Of a stretch of 64,000 nucleotides of DNA, positions 9,939 to 24,469 are shown in pieces. Under the pieces are notes generated by a model. That model had not been told where the DNA came from, ran no database searches, and was given only the letters and a program-made list of their open reading frames with translations. Source of the DNA: Ianthella basta (taxonomy: Eukaryota > Porifera > Demospongiae > Verongiida > Ianthellidae); the NCBI GenBank assembly GCA_964019415.1, contig OZ025885.1, positions 369,501 to 433,500 of the forward strand, written 5' to 3'. The position numbers and the translations under genes are program-made. Each line of letters begins with the position of its first letter. Position 1 is the first letter of the stretch.

Positions 9939-10046
9939 ATTGAAGAGTTGGGATTCCCTAAACCATCTGCGGAGGAGGCGTTCATGTGGGCCCAGAGTAG
10001 AGAAGACTGGAGACTGATCTGTAGTACATTAGCGAACACTGACTAG
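9939..10046 (+). pseudogene. C-terminal fragment of a LINE ORF2-like protein
   Basis: Thirty-five residues and a TAG stop, opening IEELGFPKPSAEEAF and closing with AQSREDWRLICSTLANTD. The pattern of an acidic/aromatic helix followed by (D/E)-x-W-R near the very C-terminus is common at the end of non-LTR retrotransposon polyproteins. No catalytic domain is present. The family call rests on the short tail plus the 3' microsatellite and is an inference. Confidence 0.5.
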
Positions 10047-10088
10047 TATATATATTATGCGTATGCGTATGTATGTATGACTCAGTGA

Positions 10089-10113
10089 ATTATGATTATG
10101 ATTATGATTATGA
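10089..10113 (+). repeat. ATTATG microsatellite tail of the LINE fragment
   Basis: Four copies of ATTATG at the element's 3' end, directly before the right target duplication CTTGTC. Confidence 0.9.
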
Positions 10114-10239
10114 CTTGTCTCATCTTGCCATTTCTTACTACCTCTTGTCTCATCTTGCCATTTCTTACTACATCTTGTCTCATCTTGCCATTTCTTACTA
10201 CATCTTGTCTCATCTTGCCATTTCTTACTACATCTTGTC

Positions 10240-11570
10240 TCATCTTGCCATTTCTTACTATATCTTGTCTCATCTTGCCATTTCTTACTACATCTTGTCT
10301 CATCTTGCCATTTCTTAATATATCTTGTCTCATCTTGCCATTTCTTACTACATCTTGTCTCATCTTGCCATTTCTTACTACATCTTGTCTCATCTTGCCA
10401 TTTCTTACTACATCTTGTCTCATCTTGCCATTTCTTACTACATCTTGTCTCATCTTGCCATTTCTTACTACATCTTGTCTCATCTTGCCATTTCTTACTA
10501 CATCTTGTCTCATCTTGCCATTTCTTACTACATCTTGTCTCATCTTGCCATTTCTTACTACATCTTGTCTCATCTTGCCATTTCTTACTACATCTTGTCT
10601 CATCTTGCCATTTCTTACTACATCTTGTCTCATCTTGCCATTTCTTACTACATCTTGTCTCATCTTGCCATTTCTTACTACATCTTGTCTCATCTTGCCA
10701 TTTCTTACTACGTCTTGTCTCATCTTGCCATTTCTTACTACATCTTGTCTCATCTTGCCATTTCTTACTACGTCTTGTCTCATCTTGCCATTTCTTACTA
10801 CGTCTTGTCTCATCTTGCCATTTCTTACTACATCTTGTCTCATCTTGCCTTTTCTTACTACATCTTGTCTCATCTTGTCATTTCTTACTACATCTTGTCT
10901 CATCTTACCATTTCTTACTACATCTTGTCTCATCTTGCCATTTCTTACTACATCTTGTCTCATCTTGCCATTTCTTACGACATCTTGTCTCATCTTGCCA
11001 TTTCTTACTATATCTTGTCTCATCTTGCCATTTCTTACTATATCTTGTATCATCATGCCATTTCTTACTACATCTTGTCTCATCATGCCATTTCTTACTA
11101 GATCTTGTCTCATCTTGCCATTTCTTACTAAATCTTGCCTCATCTTGCCATTTCTTACTACATCTTGTCTCATCTTGCCATTTCTTACTACATCTTGTCT
11201 CATCTTGCCATTTCTTACTACGTCTAGTCTCATCTTGCCATTTCTTACTACATCTTGTCTCATCTTGCCATTTCTTACTACGTCTTGTCTCATCTTGCCA
11301 TTTCTTACTATATCCTGTCTCATCTTGCCATTTCTTACTATATCTTGTCTCATCTTGCCATTTCTTACTATATCTTGTCACATCTTGCCATTTCTTACTA
11401 CGTCTTGTCACATCTTGCCATTTCTTACTATATCTTGTCACATCTTGCCATTTCTTACTATATCTTGTCTCATCTTGCCATTTCTTACTATATCTTGTCT
11501 CATCTTGCCATTTCTTACTACATCTTGCCACATCTTGCCATTTCTTACTACGTCTTGTCTCATCTTGCCA
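10240..11570 (+). repeat. Higher-order satellite block, copy B (2280-bp spacing)
   Basis: Partner of the block at about 7780-9110, sharing the same ordered series of variant monomers. The LINE at 9939 lies between the copies, so it inserted after, or was not included in, this duplication. Confidence 0.7.
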
Positions 11571-14500
11571 TTTCTTACTATATCTTGTCACATCTTGCCA
11601 TTTCTTACTATATCTTGTCACATCTTGCCATTTCTTACTATATCTTGTCTCATCTTGCCATTTCTTACTATATCTTCTCACATCTTGCCATTCCTTACTA
11701 TATCTTGTCTCATCTTGTCACATCTTGCCATTTCTCACTATATCTTGTCTCATCTTGCCATTTCTTACTACGTCTTGTCACATCTTGCCATTTCTTACTA
11801 TATCTTGTCACATCTTGCCATTTCTTACTACGTCTTGTCTCATCTTGCCATTTCTTACTATATCTTGTCACATCTTGCCATTTCTTACTATATCTTGTCA
11901 CATCTTGCCATTTCTTACTATATCTTGTCTCATCATGCCATTTCTTACTACATCTTGTCTAATCTTGCCATTTCTTACTACATCTTGTCTCATCTTGCCA
12001 TTTCTTACTATATCTTCTCACATCTTGCCATTTCTTACTATATCTTGTCTCATCTTGCCATTTCTTACTACATCTTGTCTCATCCTGCCATTTCTTACTA
12101 CATCTTGTCTCATCTTGCCATTTCTTACTACATCTTGTCTCATCTTGCCATTTCTTACTATATCTTGTCACATCTTGCCATTTCTTACTATATTTTGTCT
12201 CATCTTGCCATTTCTTACTATATCTTGTCTCATCATGCCATTTCTTACTATATCTTGTCTCATCTTGCCATTTCTTACTACATCTTGTCTCATCTTGCCA
12301 TTTCTTACTATATCTTCTCACATCTTGCCATTCCTTACTATATCTTGTCTCATCTAGTCACATCTTGCCATTTCTCACTATATCTTGTTACATCTTGCCA
12401 TTTCTTACTATATTTTGTCTCATCTTGCCATTTCTTACTACATCTTGTCTCATCATGCCATTTCTTACTATATCTTGTCTCATCTTGCCATTTCTTACTA
12501 CGTCTTGTCACATCTTGCCATTTCTTACTATATCTTGTCACATCTTGCCATTTCTTACTATATCTTGTCTCATCTTGCCATTTCTTACTACGTCTTGTCA
12601 CATCTTGCCATTTCTTACTATATCTTGTCACATCTTGCCATTTCTTATTACGTCTTGTCTCATCTTGCCATTTCTTACTATATCTTGTCACATCTTGCCA
12701 TTTCTTACTATATCTTGTCACATCTTGCCATTTCTTACTATATCTTGTCTCATCATGCCATTTCTTACTATATCTTGTCTCATCTTGCCATTTCTTACTA
12801 CATCTTGTCTCATCTTGCCATTTCTTACCATATCTTCTCACATCTTGCCATTTCTTACTATATCTTGTCTCATCTTGCCATTTCTTACTACATCTTGTCT
12901 CATCTTGCCATTTCTTACTACATCTTGTCTCATCTTGCCATTTCTTACTACATCTTGTCTCATCTTGCCATTTCTTACTACATCTTGTCTCATCTTGCCA
13001 TTTCTTACTATATCTTGTCACATCTTGCCATTTCTTACTATATTTTGTCTCATCTTGCCATTTCTTACTATAGCTTGTCTCATCATGCCATTTCTTACTA
13101 TATCTTGTCTCATCTTGCCATTTCTTACTACATCTTGTCTCATCTTGCCATTTCTTACTATATCTTCTCACATCTTGCCATTCCTTACTATATCTTGTCT
13201 CATCTTGTCACATCTTGCCATTTCTCACTATATCTTGTCTCATCTTGCCATTTCTTACTATATCTTGTCACATCTTGCCATTTCTTACTATATCTTGTCT
13301 CATCATGCCATTTCTTACTATATCTTGTCTCATCATGCCATTTCTTACTATATCTTGTCTCATCTTGCCATTTCTTACTACATCTTCTCACATCTTGCCA
13401 TTTCTTACTATATCTTGTCACATTTTGCCATTTCTTACTACATCTTGCCTCATCTTGCCATTTCTTACTACATCTTGTCTCATCTTGCCATTTCTTACTA
13501 CATCTTGTCACATCTTGCCATTTCTTACTATATCTTGTCTCATCTTGCCATTTCTTACTACATCTTGTCTCATCTTGCCATTTCTTACTATATCTTGTCT
13601 CATCTTGCCATTTCTTACTATATCTTGTCTCATCTTGCCATTTCTTACTATATCTCGTCTAATCTTGCCTTTTCTTACTACATCTTGTCACATCTTGCCA
13701 TTTCTTACTACATCTTGTCTCATCTTGCCATTTCTTACTACATCTTGTCTCATCTTGCCATTTCTTACTACATCTTGTCTCATCTTGCCAATTTTACTAT
13801 ATCTTGTCTCATCTTGCCATTTCTTACTACATCTTGTCTCATCTTGCCATTTCTTACTACATCTTGTCTCATCTTGCCATTTCTTACTACATCTTGTCTC
13901 ATCTTGCCATTTCTTACTATATCTTGTCTCATCTTGCCATTTCTTACTATATCTTGTCTCATCATGCCATTTCTTACTACATCTTGTCTCATCTTGCCAT
14001 TTCTTACTATATCTTGTCTCATCTTGCCATTTCTTACTACATCTTGTCTCATCTTGCCATTTCTTACTACATCTTGTCTCATCTTGCCTTTTCTTACTAT
14101 ATCTTGTCTCATCTTGCCATTTCTTACGATATCTTGTCTCATCTTGCAATTTCTTACTACATCTTGTCTCATCTTGCCATTTCTTACTACATCTTGTCTC
14201 ATCTTGCCATTTCTTACTACATCTTGTCTCATCTTGCCATTTCTTACTACATCTTGTTTCATCTTGCCATTTCTTACTACATCTTGTCTCATCTTGCCAT
14301 TTCTTACTACATCTTGTCTCATCTTGCCATTTCTTACTACATCTTGTCTCATCTTGCCATTTCTTACTACATCTTGTCTCATCTTGCCATTTCTTACTAC
14401 ATCTTGTTTCAACTTGCCATTTCTTACTACATCTTGTATCTTGCCATTTCTTACTACGTCTTGTCTCATCTTGCCATTTCTTACTACATCTTGTCTCATC

Positions 14501-16460
14501 TTGCCATTTCTTACTACGTCTTGTCTCATCTTGCCATTTCTTACTATATCCTGTCTCATCCTGCAATTTCTTACTACGTCTTGTCTCATCTTGCCATTTC
14601 TTACTATATCTTGTCACATCTTGCCATTTCTTACTACGTGTTGTCACATCTTGCCATTTCTTACTATATCTTGTCTCATCTTGCAATTTCTTACTTCGTC
14701 TTGTCACATCTTGCCATTTATTACTATATCTTGTCTCATCTTGCCATTTCTTACTACGTCTTGTCACATCTTGTTATTTCTTACTATATCTTGTCACATC
14801 TTGCCATTTCTTATTACGTCTTGTCTCATCTTGCCATTTCTTACTATATCTTGTCACATCTTGCCATTTCTTACTATATCTTGTCACATCTTGCCATTTC
14901 TTACTATATCTTGTCTCATCTCGCCATTTCTTACTATATCTTGTCTCATCTTGTTATTTCTTACTACATCTTGTCTCATCTTGCCATTTCTTACTATATC
15001 TTGCCTCATCTTGCCATTTCTTACTACGTCTTGTCTCATCTTGCCATTTCTTACTACATCTTGTCTCATCTTGCCATTTCTTACTACATCTTGTCTCATC
15101 TTGCCATTTCTTACTACGTCTTGTCTCATCTTCCCATTTCTTACTATATCCTGTCTCATCTTGCCATTTCTTACTACGTCTTGTCTCATCTTCCATTTCT
15201 TACTACATCTTGTCTCATCTTGCCATTTCTTACTATATCTTGTCTAATCTTGCCTTTTCTTACTATATCTTGTCTGATCTTGCCATTTCTTACTACATCT
15301 TGTCTCACATTGCCATTTCTTTAGACATCTTGTCTCATCTTGCCATTTCTTACTACATCTTGTCTCATCTTGCCATTTCTTACTACATCTTGTCACATCT
15401 TGCCATTTCTTACTACATCTTGTCTCATCTTGCCATTTCTTACTACATCTTGTCTCATCTTGCCATTTCTTACTATATCTTGTCTCATCTTGCCATTTCT
15501 TACTATATCTTGTATCATCATGCCATTTCTTACTACATCTTGTCTCATCTTTCCATTTCTTACTACATCTTGTCTCATCTTGCCATTTCTTACTACATCT
15601 TGTCTCATCTTGCCATTTCTTACTACATCTTGTCTCATCTTGCCATTTCTTACTGCGTCTTGTCTCATCTTGCCATTTCTTACTACATCTTGTCTCATCT
15701 TGCCATTTCTTACTACATCTTGTCTCATCTTGCCATTTCTTACTATATCTTGTCTAATCTTGCCATTTCTTACTACGTCTTGTCTCATCTTGCCATTTCT
15801 TACTATATCTTTTCACATCTTGCCATTTCTTACTACGTCTTGTCTCATCTTGCCATTTCTTACTATATCTTGTCACATCTTGCCATTTCTTACTACGTCT
15901 TGTCTCATCTTGCCATTTCTTACTACGTCTTGTCACATCTTGCCATTTCTTACTATATCTTGTCTCATCTTGTTATTTCTTACTACGTCTTGTCACATCT
16001 TGCCATTTCTTACTATATCTTGTCACATCTTGCCATTTCTTACTACGTCTTGTCTCTTCTTGCCATTTCTTACTATACCTTGTCACATCTTGCCATTTCT
16101 TACTATATCTTGTCACATCTTGCCATTTCTTACTATATCTTGTCTCATCATGCCATTTCTTACTATATCTTGTCTCATCATGCCATTTCTTACTATATCT
16201 TGTCTCATCTTGCCATTTCTTACTATATCTTGTCACATCTTGCCATTTCTTACTACATCTTGTCTCATCTTTCCATTTCTTACTACATCTTGTCTCATCT
16301 TGCCATTTCTTACTACATCTTGTCTCATCTTGCCATTTCTTACTACATCTTGTCACATCTTGCCATTTCTTACTATATCTTTTCACATCTAGCCATTTCT
16401 TACTATATCTTGTCTCATCTTGCCATTTCTTACCACATCTTGTCTCATCTTTCTATTTCT

Positions 16461-18430
16461 TACTACGTACATCTTGTCTCATCTTGCCATTTCTTACTAC
16501 ATCTTGTCTCATCTTGTCATTTCTAACTATATCTTGTCTCATCTTGCCATTTCTTACTATATCTTGTCTCATCTTGCCATTTCTTGCAATATCTTGTCTA
16601 ATCTTGCCATTTCATACTATATCTTGTCTCAGCTTGCCATTTCTTACTACATCTTGTCTCATCTTGCCATTTCTTACTACATCTTGTCTCATCTTGCCAT
16701 TTCTTACTATATCTTGTCTCATCTTGCCATTTCTTACTACATCTTGTCTCATCTTGCCATTTCTTACTGCGTCTTGTCTCATCTTGCCATTTCTTACTAC
16801 ATCCTGTCTCATCTTGCCATTTCTTACTATATCTTGTCTCATCTTGCCATTTCTTACTATATCTTGTCTAATCTTGCCATTTCTTACTACGTCTTGTCTC
16901 ATCTTGCCATTTCTTACTATATCTTGTCACATCTTGCCATTTCTTACTACGTCTTGTCACATCTTGCCATTTCTTACTGTATCTTGTCTCATCTTGCCAT
17001 TTCTTACTACGTCTTGTCACATCTTGCCATTTCTTACTATATCTTGTCACATCTTGCCATTTCTTACTACGTCTTGTCTCATCTTGCCATTTCTTACTAT
17101 ATCTTGTCACATCTTGCCATTTCTTACTATATCTTGTCACATCTTGCCATTTCTTACTATATCTTGTCTCATCATGCCATTTCTTACTATATCTTGTCTC
17201 ATCATGCCATTTCTTACTATATCTTGTCTCATCTTGCTATTTCTTACTACATCTTGTCTCATCTTGCCATTTCTTACTATATCTTGTCACATCTTGCCAT
17301 TTCTTACTACATCTTGTCTCATCTTGCCATTTCTTACTACATCTTGTCTCATCTTGCCATTTCTTACTACATCTTGTCTCATCTTGCCATTTCTTACTAC
17401 ATCTTGTCTCATCTTGCCATTTCTTACTATATCTTGTCACATCTAGCCATTTCTTACTATATTTTGTCTCATCTTGCCATTTCTTACTACATCTTGTCTC
17501 ATCTTTCCATTTCTAACTACATACATCTTGTCTCATCTTGCCATTTCTTACTACATCTTGTCTCATCTTGTCATTTCTAACTATATCTTGTCTCATCTGG
17601 CCATTTCTTACTATATCTTGTCTCATCTTGCCATTTCTTACTATATCTTGTCTAATCTTGCCATTTCATACTATATCTTGTCTCAGCTTGCCATTTCTTA
17701 CTACATCTTGTCTCATCTTGCCATTTCTTACTACGTCTTGTCTCATCTTGCCAGTTCTTACTACATCTTGTCTCATCTTGCCATTTCTTACTATATCTTG
17801 TCTCATCTTGCCATTTCTTACTATATCTTGTCTCATCTTGCCATTTCTTACTACGTCTTGTCACATCTTGCCATTTCTTACTATATCTTGTCTCATCTTG
17901 CCATTTCTTACTACGTCTTGTCACATCTTGCCATTTCTTACTATATCTTGTCACATCTTGCAATTTCTTACTACGTCTTGTCTCATCTTGCCATTTCTTA
18001 CTATATCTTGTCACATCTTGCCATTTCTTACTATATCTTGTCACATCTTGCCATTTCTTACTATATCTTGTCTCATCATGCCATTTCTTACTATATCTTG
18101 TCTCATCATGCCATTTCTTACTATATCTTGTCTCATCTTGCTATTTCTTACTACATCTTGTCTCATCTTGCCATTTCTTACTATATCTTGTCACATCTTG
18201 CCATTTCTTACTACATCTTGTCTCATCTTGCCATTTCATACTACATCTTGTCTCATCTTGCCATTTCTTACTACATCTTGTCTCATCTTGCCATTTCTTA
18301 CTACATCTTGTCTCATCTTGCCATTTCTTACTATATCTTGTCACATCTAGCCATTTCTTACTATATTTTGTCTCATCTTGCCATTTCTTACTACATCTTG
18401 TCTCATCTTTCCATTTCTTACTACGTACAT
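16461..18430 (+). repeat. Higher-order satellite blocks marked by a 4-bp insertion
   Basis: An unusual TACTACGTACATC junction (4 bp longer than a normal unit) occurs at 16461, 17515 (as AACTACATACATC) and 18419. The spacings of 1054 and 904 bp equal 35 and 30 monomers plus the 4 bp. Monomer order between markers is also shared. Confidence 0.75.
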
Positions 18431-21400
18431 CTTGTCTCATCTTGCCATTTCTTACTACATCTTGTCTCATCTTGTCATTTCTAACTATATCTTGTCTCAT
18501 CTGGCCATTTCTTACTATATCTTGTCTCATCTTGCCATTTCTTACAATATCTTGTCTAATCTTGCCATTTCATACTATATCTTGTCTCAGCTTGCCATTT
18601 CTTACTACATCTTGTCTCATCTTGCCATTTCTTACTACGTCTTGTCTCATCTTGCCAGTTCTTACTACATCTTGTCTCATCTTGCCATTTCTTACTATAT
18701 CTTGTCTCATCTTGCCATTTCTTACTATATCTTGTCTCATCTTGCCATTTCTTACTATATCTTGTCTCATCTTGCCATTTCTTACTACATCTTCTCTCAT
18801 CTTGCCATTTCTTACTACATCTTGTTTCATCTCGCCATTTCTTACTATATCTTGTCTCATCTTGCCTTTTCTTACTATATCTTGTCTCATCTTGCCATTT
18901 CTTACGATATCTTGTCTCATCTTGCAATTTCTTACTACATCTTGTCTCATCTTGCCATTTCTTACTACATCTTGTCTCATCTTGCCATTTCTTAATACAT
19001 CTTGTCTCATCTTGCCATTTCTTACTACATCTTGTTTCATCTTGCCATTTCTTACTACATCTTGTCTCATCTTGCCATTTCTTACTACATCTTGTCTCAT
19101 CTTGCCATTTCTTACTACATCTTGTCTCATCTTGCCATTTCTTACTACATCTTGTCACATCTTGCCATTTCTTACTATATCTTTTCACATCTTGCCATTT
19201 CTTACTACGTCTTGTCTCATCTTGCCATTTCTTACTATATCTTGTCTCATCTTGCCATTTCTTACTACGTCTTGTCTCATCTTGCCATTTCTTACTATAT
19301 CTTGTCACATCTTGCCATTTCTTTCTACATCTTGTCTCATCTTGCCATTTCTTACTATATCTTGTCACATCTTGCCATTTCTTACTATATCTTGTCAATT
19401 CTTCCATTTCTTACTATATCTTGTTTCATCATGCCATTTCTTACTATATCTTGTCTCATCTTGCCATTTCTTACTACATCTTGTCTCATCTTGCCATTTC
19501 TTACTACGTCTTGTCACATCTTGCCATTTCTTACTATATCTTGTCTCATCTTGCCATTTCTTACTACATCTTGTTTCATCTTGCCATTTCTTACTACATC
19601 TTGTCTCATCTTGCCATTTCTTACTATATCTTGTCTCATCATGCCTTTTCTTACTATATCTTGTCTCATTTTGCCATTTTTTACTACATCTTGTCTCATC
19701 TTGCCATTTCTTACTATATCTTGTCTCATCTTTCCATTTCTTACTATATCTTCTCTCATCTTGCCATTTCTTACTACATCTTGTCTCATCTTGCCATTTC
19801 TTACTACATCTTGTCTCATCTTGCCATTTCTTACTACATCTTGTCTCATCTTGCCATTTCTTACTATATCTTGTCACATCTTGCCATTTCTTACTATATT
19901 TTGTCTCATCTTGCCATTTCTTACTACATCTTGTCTCATCTTGCCATTTCTTACTATATCTTGTCTCATCTTGCCATTTCTTACTATATCTTGTCTAATC
20001 TTGTCTTTTCTTACTATATCTTGTCTCATCTTGCCATTTCTTACGACATCTTGTCTCATCTTGCCATTTCTTACTACATCTTGTTTCATCTTGCCATTTC
20101 TTACTACATCTTGTCTCATCTTGCCATTTCTTACTACTTCTTGTCTCATCTTGCCATTTCTTACTACATCTTGTCTCATCTTGCCATTTCTTACTACATC
20201 TTGTCTCATCTTGCCATTTCTTACTACATCTTGTCTCATCTTGCCATTTCTTACTACATCTTGTCTCATCTTGCCATTTCTCACTACATCTTGTCTCATC
20301 TTGCCATTTCTTACTACATCTTGTCTCATCTTGCCATTTCTTACTACATCTTGGTCTCATCTTGCCATTTCTTACTACATCTTGTCTCATCTTGCCATTT
20401 CTTACTATATCTTGTCTCTTCTTGCCATTTCTTACTATATCTTGTCTCGTCTTGCCATTTCTTACTATATCTTGTCTCATCTTGCCATTTCTTACTATAT
20501 CTTGTCTCATCTTGCCATTTCTTACTACATCTTGTCTCATCTTGCCATTTATTACTACATCTTGTCTAATCTTGCCTTTCTTACTATATCTTGTCTCATC
20601 TTGCCATTTCTTACTACATTTTGTCTCATCTTGCCATTTCTTACTACATCTTGTCTCATCTTGCCATTTCTTACTACATCTTGTCTCCTCTTGCCATTTT
20701 CTTACTACATCTTGTCCATCTTGCTATTTCTTACTACATCTTGTCTCATTTTGCCATTTCTTACTACATCTTGTCACATCTTGCCATTTCTTACTACATC
20801 TTGTCTCATCTTGCCATTTCTTACTACATCTTGTCTCTTTGCTATTTTTACTACATCTTGTCTCATTTTGCCATTTCTTACTACATCTTGTCTCATCTTG
20901 CCATTTCTTACTACATCTTGTCTCATCTTGCCATTTCTTACTACATCTTGTCTCATCTTGCCATTTCTTACTACATCTTGTCTCATCATGCCATTTCTTA
21001 CTATATCTTGTCTCATCTTGCCATTTCTTACTATATCTTTGTCTCATCTTGCCATTTCTTACTACATCTTGTCTTCATCTTGCCATTTCTTACTACATCT
21101 TGTCTCATCTTGCCATTTCTTACTATATCTTGTCTCATCTTGCCATTTCTTACTACGTCTTGTCTCATCTTGCCATTTCTTACTATATCTTGTCACATCT
21201 TGCCATTTCTTACTACATCTTGTCACATCTTGCCATTTCTTACTATATCTTTTCACATCTTGCCATTCTTACTATATCTTGTCTCATCTTGCCATCTCTT
21301 ACTATATCGTGTCTCATCTGCCATTTCTTACTACGTCTTGTCACATCTTGCCATTTCTTACTATTTCTTGTCACATCTTGCCATTTCTTACTACATCTTG

Positions 21401-23979
21401 TCTCATCTTGCCATTTCTTACTATATCTTGTCACATCTTGCCATTTCTTACTATATCTTGTCACATCTTCCATTTCTTACTATATCTTGTTTCATCATGC
21501 CATTTCTTACAATATCTTGTCTCATCTTGCCATTTCTTACTACATCTTGTCTCATCTTGCCATTTCTTACTACGTCTTGTCACATCTTGCCATTTCTTAC
21601 TATATCTTGTCTCATCTTGCCATTTCTTACTACATCTTGTTTCATCTTGCCATTTCTTACTACACTTGTCTCATCTTGCCATTTCTTACTATATCTTGTC
21701 TCATCATGCCTTTTCTTACTATATCTTGTCTCATCTTGCCATTTTTTACTACATCTTGTCTCATCTTGCCATTTCTTACTATATCTTGTCTCATCTTTCC
21801 ATTTCTTACTATATCTTCTCTCATCTTGCCATTTCTACTACATCCTGTCTCATCTTGCCATTTTTTACTACATCTTGTCTCATCTTGCCATTTCTTACTA
21901 CATCTTGTCTCATCTTGCCATTTCTTACTATATCTTGTCACATCTTGCCATTTCTTACTATATTTTGTCTCATCTTGCCATTTCTTACTACATCTTGTCT
22001 CATCTTGCTGTTTCTTACTATATCTTGTCTCATCTTGCCATTTCTTACTATATCTTGTCTATCTTGTCTTTTCTTACTATATCTTGTCTCATCTTGCCAT
22101 TTCTTACTACATCTTGTCTCATCTTGCCATTTTCTTACTACATCTTGTTTCATCTTGCCATTTCTTACTATATCTTGTCTCATCTTGCCATTTCTTTCTA
22201 CTTCTTGTCTCATCTTGCCATTTCTTACTACATCTTGTCTCATCTTGCCATTTCTTACTACATCTTGTCTCATCTTGCCATTTCTTACTACATCTTGTCT
22301 TATCCTGCCATTCTTACTACATCTTGTCTCCTCTTGCCATTTCTTACTACATCTTGTCTCATCTTGCCATTTCTTACTACATCTTGTCTCATCTTGCCAT
22401 TTCTTACTATATCTTGTCTCTTCTTGCTATTTCTTACTACATCTTGTCTCGTCTTGCCATTTCTTACTATATCTTGTCTCATCTTGCCATTTCTTACTAC
22501 ATCTTGTCTCTTCTTGCCATTTCTTACTACATCTTGTCTCATCTTGCCATTTCTTACTACATCTTGTCTCATCTTGCCTTTTCTTACTATATCTTGTCTA
22601 ATCTTGCCATTTCTTACTACATCTTGTCTCATCTTGCCATTTCTTACTACATCTTGTCTCATCTTGCCATTTCTTACTACATCTTGCCTGATCTTGCCAT
22701 TTCTTACTACATCTTGTCACATCTTGCCATTTCTTACTACATCTTGTCACATCTTGCCATTTCTTACTATATCTTGTATCATCTTGCCATTTCTTACTAT
22801 ATCTTGTCTCATCTGCCATTTCTTACTACATCTTGTCTTATCTTGTTATTTCTTACTGCATCTTGTCTCATTTTGCCATTTCTTACTACATCTTGTCTCA
22901 TCTTGCCATTTCTTACTGCATCTTGTCTCATCTTGCCATTTCTTACTACATCTTGTCTCATCTTGCCATTTCTTACTACATCTTGTCTCATCTTGCCATT
23001 TCTTACTACATCTTGTCTCATCTTGCCATTTCTTACTACATCTTGTCTCATCTTGCCATTTCTTACTACATCTTGTCTCATCTTGCCATTTCTTACTACA
23101 TCTTGTCTCATCTTGCCATATCTTACTACATCTTGTCTCCTCTTACCATTTCTTACTACATATTGTCTCATCTTGCCATTTCTTACTACATCTTGTCTCA
23201 TCTTGCCATTTCTTACTATATTTTGTCTCATTTTGCCATTTCTTACTACATCTTGTCTCGTCTTGCCATTTCTTACTATATCTTGTCTCATCTTGCCATT
23301 TCTTACTACATCTTGTCTCTTCTTGCCATTTCTTACTACATCTTGTCTCATCTTGCCATTTCTTACTACATCTTGTCAAATCTTGCCATTTCTTACTATA
23401 TCTTGTCTAATCTTGCCATTTCTTACTACATCTTGTCTCATCTTGCCATTTCTTACTACATCTTGTCTCATCTTGCCATTTCTTACTACATCTTGTCTGA
23501 TCTTGCCATTTCTTACTACATCTTGTCTCATCTTGCCATTTCTTACTACATCTTGTCTCATCTTGCCATTCCTTACTACATCTTGTCTCATCTTGCCATT
23601 TCTTACTACATCTTGTCACATCTTGCCATTTCTTACTATATCTTGTCTCATCTTGCCATTTCTTACTACATCTTGTCTCATCTTGCCATTTCTTACTACA
23701 TCTTGTCTCATCTTGCCATTTCTTACTACATCTTGTCTCATCTTGCCATTTCTTACTACATCTTGTCACATCTTGCCATTTCTTACTATATCTTGTCTCA
23801 TCTTGCCATTTCTCACTACATCTTGTCTCATCTTGCCATTTCTTACTACATCTTGTCTCATCTTGCCATTTCTTACTGCATCTTGTCTCATTTTGCCATT
23901 TCTTACTACATCTTGTCTCATCTTGCCATTTCTTACTACATCTTGTCTCATCTTGCCATTTCTTGCTACATCTTGTCTC

Positions 23980-24275
23980 GTTGATATTTCTAAAAGACAC
24001 TAGTTAAAGGGGATCAGGTATCAGACGTTTCGGCAGCACTACGGCTGCCTTCATCAGTGATTATAATGACACTTACAAGCAGGTGTATAAATAGGGGGGT
24101 AGTCACGTGAGGCATTGGTGTTTACAGGAAAAGCATACATCATGTAATGTCTCTAGTGTTTACAGAATTAAGCATACATCATGCAATGTCTTTAACCGGA
24201 ACAGGGGGTTAAAATAATAAGCGAAAATGAAATAATACTAATAACGGATGGACGGTTACATAAATCAATCTAGAA
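23980..24275 (+). repeat. Inverted repeat arm, left
   Basis: A 296-bp arm that is the reverse complement of 24470-24763, with two single-base indels and a few substitutions. It begins GTTGATATTTC and ends TCAATCTAGAA. Together the arms could form a stem of about 294 bp. Confidence 0.95.
24020..24061 (-). ncRNA. Hammerhead-like ribozyme, left Penelope arm
   Basis: On minus: helix I strand ATCA, core box CTGATGA, a hairpin GGCAGC/GCTGCC (helix II), core box GAAAC, cleavage triplet GTC, and helix I return strand TGAT. The boxes and helix I pairing are exact. There is one extra A between CTGATGA and helix II. Helix III is only the palindrome ACGT with no loop, so an active fold would need two molecules or two tandem copies. 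Confidence 0.7.
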
Positions 24276-24468
24276 GGGTTGCATAGAGCCCTGGCATGGG
24301 GCCCCTCTCTCTGTTGAGAGGGGCTTGCTGGTGTTGAATGTGCCAAGACTCTAGCAAGCACCGGGTCTGGGTGTGCAGATGGTAGTCAATCACCGATGCC
24401 TTCGACAGGTCAACCTGGTGGCCAGCTGTAAACACATGCTCAGCAACAGCCGAAGCAGTAACATCTCC
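24265..24468 (-). pseudogene. Penelope-like polyprotein, C-terminal endonuclease end
   Basis: Sixty-seven codons and a TGA stop (24267-24265) on minus. Diagnostic pieces, in order: SAVAEHVFTAGH, the ESWHI motif carrying the Glu expected at the GIY-YIG metal site, and NRERGPMPGLY close to the C-terminus. These are the conserved blocks at the end of Penelope-type proteins. The GIY-YIG sequence itself and the reverse transcriptase lie upstream and are missing. At 24468 the frame meets the inverted arm, so no start codon exists. Confidence 0.85.
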
Positions 24469-24469
24469 C

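Larger units (their letters stand above)
9939..10113 (+). mobile_element. 5'-truncated LINE-type retrotransposon tail
   Basis: A 175-bp insert interrupts one satellite monomer. It holds a 36-codon reading-frame end (9939-10046), a short 3' UTR and a terminal ATTATG microsatellite (about 10089-10113). A simple-repeat tail and 5' truncation are hallmarks of non-LTR retrotransposons. CTTGTC flanks it on both sides (9933-9938 and 10114-10119). Removing the insert and one CTTGTC restores a perfect 30-bp unit. The clade cannot be assigned from so short a piece. Confidence 0.7.
10114..23979 (+). repeat. 30-bp satellite array, block 2
   Basis: About 460 monomers. From 10114 to about 20350 the 30-bp phase is held almost perfectly. 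Exceptions are 10-bp extras such as near 11712, 12360 and 13211, a shortening near 13790, and a 4-bp extra (GTAC context) near 16464, 17520 and 18424. Between about 20350 and 22320 single-base indels are frequent; from 22860 onward the phase is regular again. Confidence 0.98.

Noticed and set aside
9939-10046. Upstream ADI1 exon hidden in the 9.9-kb island
   Set aside because: The open frame is on the opposite strand, has no splice sites and shows no similarity to the ADI1 N-terminal half; the insert has target duplications and a microsatellite tail.
24086-24093. TATAAATA as a Penelope promoter TATA box
   Set aside because: It is on the strand opposite to the ORF and hammerhead in that arm, and no start site evidence is available.
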